Part shown: positions 5,192 to 5,294 of the stretch, piece by piece
Numbering within the stretch: the stretch's first letter is position 1
Layout of the letters: every line of letters begins with the position of its first letter
Source: Acidobacteriota bacterium
GTDB lineage: Bacteria > Acidobacteriota > Terriglobia > UBA7540
Direction of reading: 5' to 3'
DNA length: 5,294 bases
Assembly (NCBI GenBank): GCA_003171295.1
Contig: PMYF01000319.1
Location: 27,278-32,571, forward strand
The notes under the pieces: generated by a model
What the model was told of the DNA's origin: nothing
Databases searched by the model: none
The model's input: only the letters and a program-made list of their open reading frames with translations
Program-made: the position numbers and the translations under genes

Positions 5192-5294
5192 GCAGCACCT
5201 CCCAGCCTCGCGCCCCCGCCGAGGGTTGGACCTTGGCCAGTGCGGCCGGGGCGCGCTGGATGCCGAGCACGCGCATGTACTCGTGCGGGAAAAC
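5184..5294 (-). CDS. gltB: Glutamate synthase large subunit, C-terminal end (5' part outside window)
   Basis: The last 36 codons and a TAA stop are open on the - strand to the edge of the window. The segment begins VFPHEYMRVLG, which fits the conserved Pro-x-(Glu/Asp)-Tyr-x-Arg-x-Leu stretch near the C-terminus of bacterial GltB. The rest is a Pro/Ala/Gly-rich tail. The stop (5184-5186) overlaps the first codons of gltD by 8 bp. The large subunit carries the glutaminase and synthase sites, none of which lie in this piece. The identification rests on this short match plus the position directly before gltD, the standard gltBD order. Confidence 0.85.
   Translation of the reverse strand, partial: VFPHEYMRVLGIQRAPAALAKVQPSAGARGWEVLRG
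5198..5203 (-). promoter_or_regulatory. Ribosome binding site supporting the GTG start of gltD
   Basis: GGGAGG on the - strand, 6 bp before the GTG at 5191 and inside the last codons of gltB. It supports the GTG start over the downstream ATG at codon 8. Confidence 0.65.

Overview
This window looks chromosomal and probably comes from an acidobacterium (Acidobacteriota). The main clue is the Crp/Fnr-type regulator: its helix-turn-helix and its Leu-His-Asp C-terminus resemble a group I associate with that phylum. The integrase remnant also resembles acidobacterial ones, and the metabolic genes are GC-rich. This assignment rests on remembered family resemblance, not on a search.

Layout, left to right. 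Positions 1-102 are the 3' end of one Crp/Fnr-family regulator. A second, closely related copy follows in tandem on the + strand (264-980). Between them is a 161-bp promoter region with a 16-bp palindrome of CRP/FNR-box geometry. A hairpin (989-1010) follows the second copy. Facing it on the - strand is a tyrosine recombinase cut off after the first part of its catalytic domain (1045-1548). About 245 bp with no convincing gene comes next.

The rest lies on the - strand and is transcribed right to left: the last codons of gltB (5184-5294), gltD (3776-5191), a ROK-family sugar kinase homologue (2671-3645) and a SIS-domain sugar isomerase-like protein (1794-2546). gltB and gltD overlap by 8 bp and encode the two subunits of NADPH-dependent glutamate synthase. 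The ROK gene has its own plausible sigma70-type promoter, so it is probably a separate unit from gltBD. The ROK and SIS genes form a likely two-gene phosphosugar module.

A 120-bp nested inverted repeat (2573-2692) separates the ROK and SIS genes and runs into the 3' end of the ROK gene, supplying its last six codons and stop.

Most unusual points: the ROK protein keeps its ATP-binding and catalytic residues but has lost the usual sugar-contact residues and the zinc motif; the inverted-repeat element reshapes the end of that gene; and the regulator pair has a candidate autoregulatory site.
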